A DNA stretch of 64,000 bases from Dyadobacter luticola (GCF_005860805.1 NZ_VCEJ01000002.1:1844375-1908374); one strand, 5' to 3'. Shown: positions 7,700 through 16,756, counted from the stretch's first letter. Program-made: numbers and translations. Notes: a model not told the origin generated them from the sequence alone.

Positions 7700-9622
7700 A
7701 TGACCCGATTTGCAAAACTGATCCTTTGTTTTTTAACATTAACCGCATTTACCAGTGCGAATATATCGTTTGCTGCCGATCCCTGGCTGCTGCGCGCATT
7801 GCCATCCTCCGTACGGCTCGACCCGGTGAATAATGAGATTATCGAACACCGGTTCAAAGGCGTGCCGGCCAATGCATTGGGCAAGGGAAATCTGCTGGAT
7901 AAAAACTGGATTTACGACGGCAAGCAGGTGGCATTGCACGGCGCGCGCGGGGAATATGTCTCGTTTCAGCTGGTTTTAACCAATGCGTCGGATGCCGAGC
8001 TGACGGGCATTCAGCTGGAAATGACGCCTTTTAAAAATGGCAGTACAGAACTGAACATTCAACCCGAGCTTTTTCTGGAATGGTCGGTGAATGTGCTGAG
8101 TACCAGCACCGGCTACCCAAGGGCCACCCTCGGCAAAGGCTGGTATCCCGATGCGCTGATCCCATTTAAATTTCTCCAAACTGACTCCGCCAAAGTCCAC
8201 GGCCGCTGGGTGTACCCTTTTAACCTGCCTGACTTTAATAACCGCATTACCAACCAAAAGTCACAGATTGTTTGGGTGGATCAGTTTATTCCGCTCGATG
8301 TGCAGAAGGCAAAACCTGGCACCTATCAGAGCATAATCACGGCCACAATTGGTAATGTTAAAAAGCAAATCCCGATTAGCCTGACAGTCTGGGATTTTGA
8401 GCTGCCAAATGAAAATGCTTTCAAAGCCAGTTTGCAGCATGAAGGGTTTTTGAGCCGGATGGATGAAAAGCAGGAACTGGCAGTCTATCAACTTTTTAAA
8501 AGAAACCGCATTTCGCTCATGGACCCGACTTATGATCCGGAAATCCAGGTCAAAAACGGGAAAGTGGACATTCAGTGGGATAAGTTTGATAAGCGACTAA
8601 AAAAATACCTCACCGGCGCTGCTTTCACCGAGGCGCAGGGCTACAAAGACGGCCCCGGCTACGGCGAGCCGCTGGAAACATTTGCATTGCCTTTTGATGT
8701 GTATGGAAAACATGGTACTGCCGGCTGGCCGGACATTGGCAAGCCCGAAGTAGAGCGCAAGGCGGCCAATCAGGCGATTTACACGAGCGCGATCAAGCAG
8801 GTGCGTCAGCATTTGCTGCCGATGGTGGACCCGAAAAAAACGCTGCTGACGGTTTATCTGAATGGTCTGGACGAATCCTATTTCCCGGAAGCCTGGTCGC
8901 GGATGGTGTTTTACGGGAATTTGTTTAAAAAAGAATATCCCGAGGCCAAGTTCCGCGTGGATGGCGGCTATAATAAAGATGCGATGGATGTCATCGGTAA
9001 ATCCGTCACCGACTGGGCTTCGCATACCATCAACTACAACATTGATACTGTACAAACGTATCAGCAAATGGGCATCAAAGACTGGCTTTACGGTCCGATG
9101 CTCTATGAAGCAAAACTCAACAGCTGGGTCGGCAGCTCGACATTTATCGATTTGCCACTGGTCAACGACCGGGCGATCAGCTGGGCGTGCTGGAAATACA
9201 AAACCTTCTCCTGGATCAGCTGGGGCGTGGGCGCCGGCTGGGAACGCGGCTGGTATGACCCTGAATCCTGGAAAGATTTTTACAAAGAGGCCTCCGAAGC
9301 CGACGCCGAATTCACCTACCGCACATTCAACGGAAACGGCTCGGTGATTTACAAGCCCGGCATGGTGCCGAATGTCTCCGAACCCTGCCCGTCGATCCGG
9401 CTGAAAACTATGCGCGACGGGGTGCAGGAATACGAATACCTACGCCTGCTGGCAAAGATCGACGGCAATTCCAAACGTGCAGATGCGCTTGTAGATCAGC
9501 TCATTAAAGAACCTTTTGGTGAAAAATCCATCGGTAACCTGGATGTATGGAGCTACGATCAGGAGCAGTGGCACAAAGTCCGGATGGAGCTGGGTGCGCT
9601 CATTTCTGCCGGCAAAAAGTAA
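7700..9622 (+). CDS. GH123-like / DUF4091 secreted glycoside hydrolase
   Basis: The 640-residue protein starts with a signal peptide (to about residue 25). An N-terminal beta-sandwich with FQLVLTN (about residue 90) is followed by a C-terminal TIM-barrel-like domain of the DUF4091/GH123 type. The pair Asp391-Glu392 in YLNGLDESYFPEAW fits the DE motif where GH123 places the stabilising Asp and the acid Glu. The C-terminal signature SIRLKTMRDGVQEYEYL is characteristic of the family. Characterised GH123 enzymes are beta-N-acetylgalactosaminidases using substrate-assisted catalysis. That fits the AgaS-like gene nearby, but many DUF4091 proteins are uncharacterised. It lies 28 bases after the propeller gene in the same operon. 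Confidence 0.85.
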   Translation: MTRFAKLILCFLTLTAFTSANISFAADPWLLRALPSSVRLDPVNNEIIEHRFKGVPANALGKGNLLDKNWIYDGKQVALHGARGEYVSFQLVLTNASDAELTGIQLEMTPFKNGSTELNIQPELFLEWSVNVLSTSTGYPRATLGKGWYPDALIPFKFLQTDSAKVHGRWVYPFNLPDFNNRITNQKSQIVWVDQFIPLDVQKAKPGTYQSIITATIGNVKKQIPISLTVWDFELPNENAFKASLQHEGFLSRMDEKQELAVYQLFKRNRISLMDPTYDPEIQVKNGKVDIQWDKFDKRLKKYLTGAAFTEAQGYKDGPGYGEPLETFALPFDVYGKHGTAGWPDIGKPEVERKAANQAIYTSAIKQVRQHLLPMVDPKKTLLTVYLNGLDESYFPEAWSRMVFYGNLFKKEYPEAKFRVDGGYNKDAMDVIGKSVTDWASHTINYNIDTVQTYQQMGIKDWLYGPMLYEAKLNSWVGSSTFIDLPLVNDRAISWACWKYKTFSWISWGVGAGWERGWYDPESWKDFYKEASEADAEFTYRTFNGNGSVIYKPGMVPNVSEPCPSIRLKTMRDGVQEYEYLRLLAKIDGNSKRADALVDQLIKEPFGEKSIGNLDVWSYDQEQWHKVRMELGALISAGKK

Positions 9623-9635
9623 GATCAAGTCTATT

Positions 9636-9643
9636 CCTAAACC
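9636..9643 (+). promoter_or_regulatory. CCTAAACC leader element before the DUF5107 gene
   Basis: Part of the 15-base TCTATTCCTAAACCT (9630-9644), identical to 7682-7696. It ends 15 bases before GTG 9659, and 39 or 60 bases before the alternative ATGs. If the element must be close to the start codon, this favours 9659. Confidence 0.3.
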
Positions 9644-9658
9644 TTTCATACTTTCCGA

Positions 9659-12600
9659 GTGAGTGCCTTTTTTACCTTCTCTATGTTGCCGTCAAATGCC
9701 AGGATGACCCGTTTTGTCCTGGCTTTGATGGTGGTTTCGCCTGCTTTGCACGCGCAAAAAGCCAGCATTTCGGAAAAGGTGCAGGCCATGAAGACGTATC
9801 CTTTTTCGGATCCAAGTCCGCTGCCAGTGATGGGAATTGGAAAAAAGGTCGCGCCGTTTTATCCATATTATGTTTTTGATGGGTATACCAATAATAGCAC
9901 GACGCAAAACTGGAAAATTGTTGAGCTGGAAAATCCATACATCAAAGTGCAGGTACTGCCGGAAGTGGGTGGAAAAGTGATGGGGGCGACTGAAAAATCG
10001 ACGGGTGAGGAATTTGTGTACGCCAATCATGTCATGAAATTCCGCGCCATCGGCATCCGCGGACCGTGGACGAGCGGCGGCATTGAGCACAACTTTGGTC
10101 TGGATCTCGGCCACGCGCCCTGGGCAGCCGCGGCGGTGGATTATGTGCTGCAAAACAATCCGGATGGCAGCGTAACCTGCGTGGTCGGCGGCCTCGATCT
10201 GGGTTCCCGCACGCAGTGGCGCGTCAAAATTGTGCTCCCGAAAGACAAGGCTTATTTTGAAACGCAGAGCCTTTGGTACAACCCCCTGCCCTTGCATGAC
10301 TCCTATCTTTCGTGGGAAAATGCGGCTTTCCGGGCTTCGGACGATATGCAATTCTTTTTCCCGGGCACGCATCATGTGGGGCACGATGGGAATGCGAGAC
10401 CGTGGCCGGTGGATGAAAAGGGCGTGGATTTGTCTTTTTATAAAAACAACAATTCGGGCGGCGACAAGTCCTACCACGTGGTGGGGACGGCAACGAACTG
10501 GTTTGGTGGATATTGGCACGACCGGAAGTTTGGATTCGGCCACTGGTCGCCCTATTCGGATGCGCCGGGCAAGAAATTGTGGATCTGGTCGCGGGCGCGT
10601 GAAGGTGCGATTTGGGAGGATTTGCTGACGGATGCAGATGGACAATACATTGAGGCACAGTCGGGCGTGACATTCAACCAGGCGGCGGAGCGAAGCGGGT
10701 TTCACAGTCCGTATAATCAAAAATCGCTCGGACCATTTTATTCTGAAACTAAAACAGAATACTGGTTTCCGGTAAAAGGCGCGGGCGGAATGGTGGATGC
10801 TTCGCCTTATGGGACGTTGAATGTGGTGGCGGGCAAGGATAGTTTGAAAATCATCATTAACCCGATTTCCATCATTCAGGACACGCTGAAAGTGACGGTC
10901 AGCGGGAAGACGATCCTACAAAACCCGCTGCAATTGAAGCCGATGGAGGTTTTTGTAAAAACAATTCGGCTGTCGGATACTGATCAGAAATCGGTTCGCG
11001 TAAGCATTGGCAATGATCGGCTTGTATATGCGACCCGGCCTGAAAAGATTTTAGACAGACCTATCGTTTCTGCCGATAAACAAGACCCACATTCCGCAGA
11101 GCGGCTTTTTGAGCTGGGCGAAGATGAAAATGCCATGCGCAATTTTGAAGGCGCGCACCTACGTTTCCTCAAAGTTTTGGAAAAAGAGCCCACGCACAGT
11201 GGCGCATTGATCCGGCTGGCGGAGTATCATTATCGTAAAGGTGAATATGCGCAGGGACTTGATTTTGCCAAAAAAGTGTTGGCCGAAAATACCTACCAGG
11301 GCGGCGCAAACTATTTATACGGAGCACTTTACCGGAAGCTTGGCGACCTTACCAAAGCGGAAGAAGCATTGTCCGTAGCGACATGGACGATGGAATATCG
11401 CTCGGGCGCATACGCGCAGCTCGCGGGGATTGCATTGCAAAAGCAGGATTTTGAAAAAGCCGAGCACGATGCTCAGAAAGCGCTGGATTACAACCGAAAT
11501 AACCTGGTGGCCTACCAGCTTCTGGGCACGGCGCTCCGGAAATTAAATAAAATCGAAAAGGCAGCGCAGGTCTGGAAAGATTTGCTGGAAGTCGATCCAC
11601 TCAATCATTACGCACATTTTGAGCAATATCTGCTCGCGCCAACAAAGGAAAACCAAACCCTTTTTCAGCAGGCAATCCGCAATGAGCTGCCGCACGAAAC
11701 GTACCTGGAATTGGCGATGGATTATGTGAACGAGGGCCAAAATCGGGAAGCGAAAAAAGCGCTTGAACTCGCGCCCGCCTACCCTACTATATCTTACTGG
11801 CTGGCCTATCTGACGCGTGACTCGGCTGCTGGTGAGAGCAAAAAGCATTTACAAGATGCCATTCAAATGTCCCCGGAGCGGGTTTTTCCTTTTAGACTGG
11901 AAAGTATTCCTGTTTTGATCTGGGCTGAAAAACAAAATGCGCACTGGAAAAACCGCTACTATCTTGGCCTGATTTACTGGCACATTGGCGATAAGGAGAA
12001 TGCTAAAACGCAATTTGCAGCCTGCAAAAATGAGCCCGACTATGCACCGTTTTACATTGCAAGAGGCATTCTTTTCCAAGACGACGCGGTTTCAAAAGAA
12101 GAGGCGCAGCATGATTTTGAAAAAGCCAACCAGCTAAATCCCAAAGAATGGCGCAGCTGGCATTATCTGACTGAATTTTTCAATGCTAAAAATGCGCAGG
12201 ATAAAGGTCTGGAAAATGCAAAAAAAGCCTACGAGCACTTCACCGATAATCCGGTGATTGGGATTGACTACGCCAAGACGCTTTGGGGTGCAGGTAAGTT
12301 TGACGCCAGCCTGCAAGTTTTGGCAAAAACGCAGATCCTGCCGCAGGAAGGCGCACGTGAGGGGCACAATATATATCTGCTCGCCAACCTGGCGCAAGCA
12401 CTGGATTTAGCAGAAAAGAAAAAATTTAAAGATGCATTCAAATCTCTTGAAAGAGCCCGGCTCTGGCCTGAGAATCTGGGCACCGGCAAACCGCATGAAC
12501 CGGACAACCGGCTGATGGATTACCTGGCGGCCTACTGCGAAACGCAGCTGGGCCATACCCAAAACGCGGCGCAATACGAGCAGGAAATCACGAACTATTC

Positions 12601-12922
12601 GTTGCATGGCAGCAAGGAAAGTAACCGCAATGCGCTCAGTAACTATCTCGGCGTGAAGGTGCTGCAAGATGCAGGCAAAAAAGATGAAGCTTTGAAATAC
12701 CTGAATAACTGGAAAGCAGAGCAGGATTCGCTTGGAAAATGGGACATTACCCAGGGCTCGGATGCGCCGGAGGTGAAGTGGGTATTAGCTAAATCGCAAG
12801 ATGATCAGGCGCAATCGGAGCGGCTTAAACCGGAATTGATCGGGGACGATAAGTATAATCTTACCGCTTTGTTTTTCAGGATACTGGACCTCGCGGATAC
12901 ACGCAAGACTTTGAGCAAATAA
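9659..12922 (+). CDS. Secreted DUF5107 protein with TPR repeats
   Basis: The protein is 1087 residues from a GTG at 9659. In-frame ATGs at 9683 and 9704 are alternatives; the one at 9704 gives the cleanest signal peptide (MTRFVLALMVVSPALHAQ). Residues about 75-400 form a DUF5107 domain, recognisable by QVLPEVGGKVMGATEK, RGPWTSGGIEHNFG and FFPGTHHVGHDG, a fold related to galactose-mutarotase-like sugar-binding proteins. From about residue 480 to the end there are many TPR-like helical pairs (for example GALIRLAEYHYRKGEYAQGL and YLYGALYRKLGDLTKAEEAL). It sits between the GH123-like and esterase genes with gaps of 36 and 3 bases. Its activity is unknown; glycan recognition or processing on a TPR scaffold is plausible. 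Confidence 0.87.
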   Translation: MSAFFTFSMLPSNARMTRFVLALMVVSPALHAQKASISEKVQAMKTYPFSDPSPLPVMGIGKKVAPFYPYYVFDGYTNNSTTQNWKIVELENPYIKVQVLPEVGGKVMGATEKSTGEEFVYANHVMKFRAIGIRGPWTSGGIEHNFGLDLGHAPWAAAAVDYVLQNNPDGSVTCVVGGLDLGSRTQWRVKIVLPKDKAYFETQSLWYNPLPLHDSYLSWENAAFRASDDMQFFFPGTHHVGHDGNARPWPVDEKGVDLSFYKNNNSGGDKSYHVVGTATNWFGGYWHDRKFGFGHWSPYSDAPGKKLWIWSRAREGAIWEDLLTDADGQYIEAQSGVTFNQAAERSGFHSPYNQKSLGPFYSETKTEYWFPVKGAGGMVDASPYGTLNVVAGKDSLKIIINPISIIQDTLKVTVSGKTILQNPLQLKPMEVFVKTIRLSDTDQKSVRVSIGNDRLVYATRPEKILDRPIVSADKQDPHSAERLFELGEDENAMRNFEGAHLRFLKVLEKEPTHSGALIRLAEYHYRKGEYAQGLDFAKKVLAENTYQGGANYLYGALYRKLGDLTKAEEALSVATWTMEYRSGAYAQLAGIALQKQDFEKAEHDAQKALDYNRNNLVAYQLLGTALRKLNKIEKAAQVWKDLLEVDPLNHYAHFEQYLLAPTKENQTLFQQAIRNELPHETYLELAMDYVNEGQNREAKKALELAPAYPTISYWLAYLTRDSAAGESKKHLQDAIQMSPERVFPFRLESIPVLIWAEKQNAHWKNRYYLGLIYWHIGDKENAKTQFAACKNEPDYAPFYIARGILFQDDAVSKEEAQHDFEKANQLNPKEWRSWHYLTEFFNAKNAQDKGLENAKKAYEHFTDNPVIGIDYAKTLWGAGKFDASLQVLAKTQILPQEGAREGHNIYLLANLAQALDLAEKKKFKDAFKSLERARLWPENLGTGKPHEPDNRLMDYLAAYCETQLGHTQNAAQYEQEITNYSLHGSKESNRNALSNYLGVKVLQDAGKKDEALKYLNNWKAEQDSLGKWDITQGSDAPEVKWVLAKSQDDQAQSERLKPELIGDDKYNLTALFFRILDLADTRKTLSK

Positions 12923-12925
12923 TAC

Positions 12926-14953
12926 ATGATGACTTCTTCAAAACCTGCATTTCACTTTTTCAAATACAATGTCCGCCTGGCAACATTACTGACAACATTG
13001 TTAGCTTTTACCTTGGCGCACGTTCAGGCGCAGCAGTTACGGGGAAAAGGCATTATTGAAGATGGAAAACATTATAGCAAAGTATTTAAAGAAGATCGCA
13101 ACTTTCGGCTGATTTTGCCTGCGGATTACCACCAGCATCCCGAGCGGCGGTATCCGGTGATTTACTATTTTCATGGGAATGCCGGGCGGTTTAATGGTCC
13201 CGCGGAGGGGGAAGTTTCCCGCTCGGGCGAGGCGCGATATTATGATGATTTTAATGGAAACTACGAGCGCACTGGTCCGGACTCGGTTGATAATTTTACG
13301 AGCTATGTGGCTGACAATGATGTAATCATCGCAAAGTGGGATGGATATGTGCCTGCACAATATCCCCGTCCGTACGACATTGCGCCGGTGAAAGAAGACC
13401 GGCAGTTTGTTGACTATTTCCCGGAATTTGTGGAGTACATAGATGCACATTACCGCACCAAAGCGTACCGGGAAGCGCGCGCAGTTTCCGGGTTGAGCAT
13501 GGGCGGGTTTATGTCAATGCTTGTGGCTTCCAAATATCCGCATTTGCTTTCGAGCGCCTCGTTTTTCTGTCCGTCCGCTTCTTTTACGGTCGGGCCGAAA
13601 GCTTTGCAGATTTATACGCCCTTTAAAGAAATGGGGCGGAATTTTGTGGGTATGCCGATCCGAATGCACCTCGGCAGCAAGGATTTTTTGCGCCAGCACG
13701 ACCAGGAAATTGACGACGCCTATAAAACTTTGGAGCTGAATTACGAGAGCTGGCATTACGGCATCGGCTATTTCCGCGGTTTTCACAATGCGGTGAATAT
13801 CAAAAGTCAGTTTGATTTTCACATGCATTACTTCCGCATGCCGCTGGCAAAGCCGGATAAATGGCATCATATCGATGTATATCCTAACTTTTCGGTCTGG
13901 AATTATGAAGTAAAAACCGACCGGAAAATCCCAGGCTTTACCGTCCTGGACGATGTGCGGCGGGAAGGTTTTAATTTGCAAACAAAAAAATGGCTCCCCG
14001 ACGGCCCGACCGTGCCGAACCTTTTTGTGCAGATTAAGACTGACAGTATTTACGCCCCAAATGCCAATTTTGAATTAATACAACTTAACGTTGACACTCG
14101 GAAAATCTCCCGCATCAATGTCCGTAGTGACAAAAATGGCCGCATTCAGTGGCAGGGAACCAGTGAACAAACTAACATCGGAATTTACAAAAACGGGGAT
14201 CCCGGACACATTACCCTGGCAACCTATACACTCGACCGGCAGATGCCTGGTGTTGGGGAGATCGTTACATTAAATCCGCTTTTATTCAACAAAGGCGGGG
14301 CGGCGGTCGATTCGGTACGCATGGAGCTGATTGCGCAGGATGAAGATGTCGAGGTGATGGATCCCGCGATTGCGTTTGGAAAGATTTTGCAAGGTACTCT
14401 GTATGATAAGACTGCATTTAGAATTCACTCTCGGAATGCCAATCTGGACCGCGCGAAGCTGAAATTATTACTCACTTATCAAGGCAAAAAAGATCAGTTT
14501 TTGCTGGAAGTACCCTTTTATTCACCAGAAAAAACATTGACAAAATTTGAAATTGCAGATGGTCACAATGTCAATCTCGAAGTCGAAAACCAAACACGGG
14601 TCGGCGAAGGAAATGGGGACGGAACCGTCAATCCGGGCGAGTGGATCAGCATTTTTACAAAATCGGACCTGGATTCGCTGCATGATTTTGGGCTGCAACT
14701 TTTTACCGGAGATCCTTATGTCATGATGGAAAACCGACGCATGCTGTTTTTCGCCCGCGCCGACTGGTCAGGTGCGCAGCGGCTTACTTCGCAGGTGCAG
14801 ATCAAAAAAGATTGCCCGGACGGGCGTGAAATCAAATTTTATGGCATTTATGAATACCCCAAAACCGGGAACACGCGTCGGGACAGTCATGGGGCGCATT
14901 CATTTATCCATGAAACAAAGCGGGTTTCTTTTACTGTGAAAGTCAAAAAATAG
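12926..14953 (+). CDS. Secreted alpha/beta-hydrolase (esterase-D/feruloyl-esterase-like) with C-terminal beta domains
   Basis: The 675-residue protein has an N-terminal signal peptide ending HVQAQ (about residue 36). A serine-hydrolase domain follows at about residues 45-320, with VIYYFHGNAG as oxyanion-hole region and the nucleophile elbow SGLSMGGF (Ser about residue 190). A possible catalytic His is in YFRGFHNAVN. The remaining half is beta-rich and resembles Ig-like modules, with no recognised catalytic site. Such esterases often remove acetyl or feruloyl groups from polysaccharides. It starts three bases after the DUF5107 gene and ends five bases before the ACT-domain gene, so operon membership is firm. 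The true ester substrate is unknown. Confidence 0.83.
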   Translation: MMTSSKPAFHFFKYNVRLATLLTTLLAFTLAHVQAQQLRGKGIIEDGKHYSKVFKEDRNFRLILPADYHQHPERRYPVIYYFHGNAGRFNGPAEGEVSRSGEARYYDDFNGNYERTGPDSVDNFTSYVADNDVIIAKWDGYVPAQYPRPYDIAPVKEDRQFVDYFPEFVEYIDAHYRTKAYREARAVSGLSMGGFMSMLVASKYPHLLSSASFFCPSASFTVGPKALQIYTPFKEMGRNFVGMPIRMHLGSKDFLRQHDQEIDDAYKTLELNYESWHYGIGYFRGFHNAVNIKSQFDFHMHYFRMPLAKPDKWHHIDVYPNFSVWNYEVKTDRKIPGFTVLDDVRREGFNLQTKKWLPDGPTVPNLFVQIKTDSIYAPNANFELIQLNVDTRKISRINVRSDKNGRIQWQGTSEQTNIGIYKNGDPGHITLATYTLDRQMPGVGEIVTLNPLLFNKGGAAVDSVRMELIAQDEDVEVMDPAIAFGKILQGTLYDKTAFRIHSRNANLDRAKLKLLLTYQGKKDQFLLEVPFYSPEKTLTKFEIADGHNVNLEVENQTRVGEGNGDGTVNPGEWISIFTKSDLDSLHDFGLQLFTGDPYVMMENRRMLFFARADWSGAQRLTSQVQIKKDCPDGREIKFYGIYEYPKTGNTRRDSHGAHSFIHETKRVSFTVKVKK

Positions 14954-14958
14954 ATCCG

Positions 14959-15237
14959 ATGGAAAACCAGTTTGCCGGACCGAGCCGGATATCGATCTAT
15001 GCCAGCGACGTAAACAACGTTTTGAGCCGGATTTTGCAGACTTTTGGCAAAAGCCGGTTTGATGTTCATTACATTCAGATTTTCAAAACGGAAGACGAAA
15101 ACCTGAAACTGATCATCGTCGAGGCCACATTCCCGAAGGAGATGATGGCGCTGATCCTCAACCGGATCGAGAAAATCATTGAAGTGCACCGGGCTTTTGC
15201 GCATGCCGATGAAACGGAAAAGCGGCTGAACTCCTGA
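14959..15237 (+). CDS. Stand-alone ACT-domain small protein (IlvH N-terminal-like)
   Basis: This 92-residue cytoplasmic protein has no signal peptide. The stretch from ISIYASDVNNVLSRI to KIIEVHRAFAHAD matches the beta-alpha-beta-beta-alpha-beta pattern of the ACT domain that begins the acetolactate synthase small subunit (compare the generic pattern IS(V/I)YTEN.xxLLNRI ... QIEKxxxVxxV). The C-terminal half of IlvH is absent. ACT domains bind small effectors such as amino acids. It is the only clearly cytoplasmic protein encoded between the secreted hydrolases and the DeoR regulator, starts five bases after the esterase gene, and could be an effector sensor. No ilv genes are nearby. Family assignment is by eye. 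Confidence 0.65.
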   Translation: MENQFAGPSRISIYASDVNNVLSRILQTFGKSRFDVHYIQIFKTEDENLKLIIVEATFPKEMMALILNRIEKIIEVHRAFAHADETEKRLNS

Positions 15238-15312
15238 ACTTGTTCCGGCTGGCTTTTGCACCAGCATTTGCCCGAATGTTGCTACATTTACAACTAAAAT
15301 GAATTTAATTCC

Positions 15313-16071
15313 ATGAAAAAGACTGCGCAGCGTCGTTCGCTAATCTTGCAAAAACTCGATGAACTGGGTGAAGTGAATGTGAATGATTTAAGTGAAATGC
15401 TGGAAGTGAGTGAAGTTACGATCCGCAATGATCTGGACAAGCTGGAAAATAGCAATCTGCTGGTGCGGGCTCATGGCGGGGCGTTCAAAACCAACAACAT
15501 AGCCCTGACCGTTACCGAAAAAAGGAACATTAACCACGACATCAAGCGGCTGATTGGCAAGAAAGCTGTATCGCTGATCAATGAGGAAGACAGCATCATT
15601 CTGGACTCGGGCACGACGACTTTTGAGATTTCCAATAACCTCGAAAAATTTAAAAACCTGACTGTGATCAGTAATGCGCTGGACATTGTAAATAACCTCG
15701 CGCAGTACGAAAATTTGCAGGTGTATATGCCGGGCGGTTACCTGAAAGAATTCTCGATGTCGCTCGTCGGCCCGATGGCGGAGCGCAATTTTAAGCAACT
15801 ATACTGCAACAAACTTTTCCTGGGAATCGACGGTATCAAGGCCAACACGGGCTTTTTCACCCACTACATGGAAGAGGCCTACCTCAACCAGATTATGATC
15901 GACATCGCCGAAGAAGTCATCATCGTCACCGACTCCTCCAAATTCAAAAAATCAGGGCTGGCATTTATTTGTGGCTTTGATAAGATTAATAAGGTGGTGA
16001 CGGATGATAAGATTGAGGAGGCGGATTTGCGGATGCTGAAGCAGCATAATATTGAGGTGATTATTGCGTGA
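15313..16071 (+). CDS. DeoR/GlpR/AgaR-family transcriptional regulator
   Basis: The 252-residue protein has the classical layout: an N-terminal winged helix-turn-helix (about residues 6-60; VNVNDLSEMLEVSEVTIRNDL) followed by HGGAF, then a C-terminal sugar-phosphate sensor domain of ISOCOT fold (SIILDSGTTTFEISNNL at about residues 95-112; IVTDSSKF near residue 205). Family members are usually repressors released by a phosphorylated sugar. It follows the secreted operon after a 75-base gap and is probably its last gene or a close satellite. Since agaS and a sugar kinase are in the same locus, an AgaR-like role is likely. Candidate CTTTC-type operators occur at 2148, 5138 and 21741. Confidence 0.92.
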   Translation: MKKTAQRRSLILQKLDELGEVNVNDLSEMLEVSEVTIRNDLDKLENSNLLVRAHGGAFKTNNIALTVTEKRNINHDIKRLIGKKAVSLINEEDSIILDSGTTTFEISNNLEKFKNLTVISNALDIVNNLAQYENLQVYMPGGYLKEFSMSLVGPMAERNFKQLYCNKLFLGIDGIKANTGFFTHYMEEAYLNQIMIDIAEEVIIVTDSSKFKKSGLAFICGFDKINKVVTDDKIEEADLRMLKQHNIEVIIA

Positions 16072-16131
16072 CGGGAGGTATCGCCAGAACTCACAACTTC
16101 GAAATTTTGTACATTATCAAAAGCTCTTGCT

Positions 16132-16356
16132 ATGACTTATAAAATTGTTTGTCCGGTCCAAAACAATCAGGTAATTGTAACACTTCCGCCTGATTTTCGC
16201 AATAAAAAACAGGTAACGATATATGTTGACGACGAGATTGATATTAGGTCCCAAAAGCTTGATATAATGAAAATAGCGGCCAAAGATCCGTTGTTCCTTG
16301 CCGATATCCGCGAAATTCATGCGGATTTCGATTCTATCGACAATGAGACGTTATGA
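16132..16356 (+). CDS. Probable antitoxin of a MazEF/PemIK-type module
   Basis: This 74-residue protein precedes the toxin and overlaps it by four bases (ATGA), the normal arrangement for type II toxin-antitoxin operons. The first half (VCPVQNNQVIVTLPPDF, followed by QVTIYVDDEID) is beta-rich, compatible with a small DNA-binding antitoxin. The C-terminal half is acidic (ADIREIHADFDSIDNE), as expected for a toxin-neutralising tail. I do not recognise a specific antitoxin family; the call rests on size, order, overlap and partner. Confidence 0.7.
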   Translation: MTYKIVCPVQNNQVIVTLPPDFRNKKQVTIYVDDEIDIRSQKLDIMKIAAKDPLFLADIREIHADFDSIDNETL

Positions 16357-16706
16357 TAAGGAGATGGTCTGTTTACCGTGCAAACCTTGATCCAGTTATT
16401 GGTTCTGAGCAAGGAAAGTCCAGACCTGTGCTGGTGATCAGTGAAGATGCGATCAATGATCTGCTGAACATTGTGAATGTAATTCCAATCACAAGCAGGA
16501 AGCCAGGTAGAAGAATATACCCAAATGAAGTTTTAATTCCTGCAAACAATTTTGGCCTTAATAATGAGTCAATCATTTTGTGTCATCAGATTAGGACGTT
16601 AGATAAACAAAGGCTCTCAACATTATATGGGGTTGTTACAGATCCTGGCAAACGGAACGAAATTTTAGATGCTTTGTGCTTTCAGTTGGGAATAGAAAGA
16701 GGGTGA
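16353..16706 (+). CDS. mazF: MazF/PemK-family mRNA interferase toxin
   Basis: The 117-residue protein carries the family hallmarks: YRANLDPVIGSEQGKSRPVLVIS (N-terminal beta-barrel with the conserved G-x-E-Q-x-x-x-R-P), VIPITS, and ILCHQIRTLDKQRL, which holds the conserved Q-x-R-x-x-D. MazF toxins cleave single-stranded RNA at short specific sequences. The ATG at 16353 overlaps the antitoxin stop, so both are co-translated. The gene lies at the border between the sugar locus and a cluster of other nucleotide-processing accessory genes. Target sequence cannot be inferred. Confidence 0.9.
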   Translation: MIRRWSVYRANLDPVIGSEQGKSRPVLVISEDAINDLLNIVNVIPITSRKPGRRIYPNEVLIPANNFGLNNESIILCHQIRTLDKQRLSTLYGVVTDPGKRNEILDALCFQLGIERG

Positions 16707-16756
16707 CTATTGTATAGAATTAGTAGAACTCAAAGCTTAAAAGATTTCCACACCCT

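Noticed and set aside
9692-10720. 342-residue minus-strand open frame opposite the DUF5107 gene
   Set aside because: Low-quality, Arg/His/Ile-rich protein with no domain, wholly opposite a well supported gene; an antisense shadow.
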